Shown here piece after piece: positions 63,798 to 64,000 of a DNA stretch of 64,000 nt (the first letter of the stretch is position 1; each line of letters begins with the position of its first letter). The notes below the pieces were generated by a model that made no database searches, had not been told where the DNA came from, and saw only the letters and a list, made by a program, of their open reading frames with translations. Source of the DNA: Bifidobacterium reuteri DSM 23975 (GTDB taxonomy: Bacteria > Actinomycetota > Actinomycetes > Actinomycetales > Bifidobacteriaceae). Location of the stretch: positions 329,207 to 393,206 of the forward strand of contig NZ_JGZK01000001.1 in assembly GCF_000741695.1 (NCBI RefSeq), read 5' to 3'. The translations under genes were made by a program, and so were the position numbers.

Positions 63798-64000
63798 GGC
63801 GCTATTGCTGTTTTCGTGGGTGGTTGTTTGCCGGTGAGGCGTTGAACCGGTAAGAGAAGAGCGCTTTTTGGTTAGGATGTTCATCGACCAAGAAAAACAC
63901 AACCGAAAAGCGCCTGATGAACAGCATATTCAAACAGCTCCTCAACGTCAAAGGCATGGTCGTCGAGAACGTCCGCATCGTCGACGGGCCCATGCGACCC
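63798..64000 (+). mobile_element. Left end of an ISL3-family insertion sequence
   Basis: From GGCGCTATTGCTGTTT, which resembles the GGCTCTTT-type ends of ISL3 elements, the sequence departs from the MITE. A near-perfect inverted repeat, GCGCTTTTTGGTT (63866) and AACCGAAAAGCGC (63901), lies just before the transposase start. The element continues beyond the window. Confidence 0.55.
63917..64000 (+). CDS. ISL3-family transposase, N-terminal fragment
   Basis: The 28 codons before the window ends read MNSIFKQLLNVKGMVVENVR and then IVDGPMRP. The L-L-x-x-K-G-x-V-V-E start is typical of ISL3-type DDE transposases, in which a zinc-ribbon DNA-binding part follows. Only the start is seen, so the family call rests on a short match and the terminal sequence. 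No strong ribosome site is visible; the palindrome lies directly upstream. Confidence 0.55.
   Translation, partial: MNSIFKQLLNVKGMVVENVRIVDGPMRP

Overview
The window reads as chromosomal DNA of a Bifidobacterium, most like the longum/breve group. The evidence is a bifidobacterial-type bifunctional AdhE, high-GC actinobacterial ribosomal proteins (zinc-binding S14, short adenylate kinase, the tiny bS22 protein), a GH51 arabinofuranosidase with a LacI regulator, alpha-glucan enzymes, and DUF4143 ATPase and ISL3-type elements. Species assignment is inference; there is no rRNA gene in the window.

Layout. 1-9.1 kb: the end of an LRV-repeat protein, malQ, rplM-rpsI, glgX on the minus strand, a small overlapping two-gene HTH cassette and a ROK regulator; an interspersed inverted-repeat element (MITE-like) sits between rpsI and glgX. 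9.1-16.9 kb: adhE with a TTG start and a CRP-type palindrome upstream, a YwiC-like membrane protein, acetolactate decarboxylase, an AbiEi/DUF559-like protein, and about 1 kb without genes that carries an array of short repeats. 16.9-32 kb: the S10 and spc ribosomal operons (rpsJ to rplO), then secY-adk-infA-rpmJ-rpsM-rpsK-rpoA-rplQ, with several strong hairpins between genes. 32-42.5 kb: truA; a circularly permuted ATP-grasp/alpha-E fusion with a transglutaminase-like protein; a DUF4143 ATPase preceded by five 23-bp repeats; tRNA-Ser(CGA); abfA with four operator-like sites and a LacI regulator; an aldo/keto reductase remnant; and a lipoprotein. 42.6-50.4 kb: nusA-infB-rbfA-truB-ribF, lacking the rimP and ylxR neighbours common in other bacteria. 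50.4-64 kb: an amino-acid ABC transporter (minus strand), a DUF985 cupin, an amidohydrolase/S-adenosylhomocysteinase-like pair, radA, a membrane-anchored protein, bS22, rpiA, an RNase HI with a long C-terminal extension, a DUF559-type nuclease-like protein, and finally a second copy of the MITE-like element that appears to be cut by the left end of an ISL3-family insertion sequence running off the window.

Most of the window is housekeeping. The signals that stand out are: (i) one conserved upstream element shared by three otherwise unrelated loci (about 7.7, 14.9 and 62.3 kb), two of which encode AbiEi/DUF559-type nuclease-like proteins; (ii) iteron-like repeat arrays, one in front of the DUF4143 ATPase and one orphan; (iii) the ATP-grasp/alpha-E plus transglutaminase pair, a poorly characterised predicted peptide-ligase system; (iv) a translationally coupled pair of a divergent S-adenosylhomocysteinase and an amidohydrolase; and (v) a MITE apparently interrupted by an IS element. 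All functional statements rest on reading motifs by eye; no database search was run.
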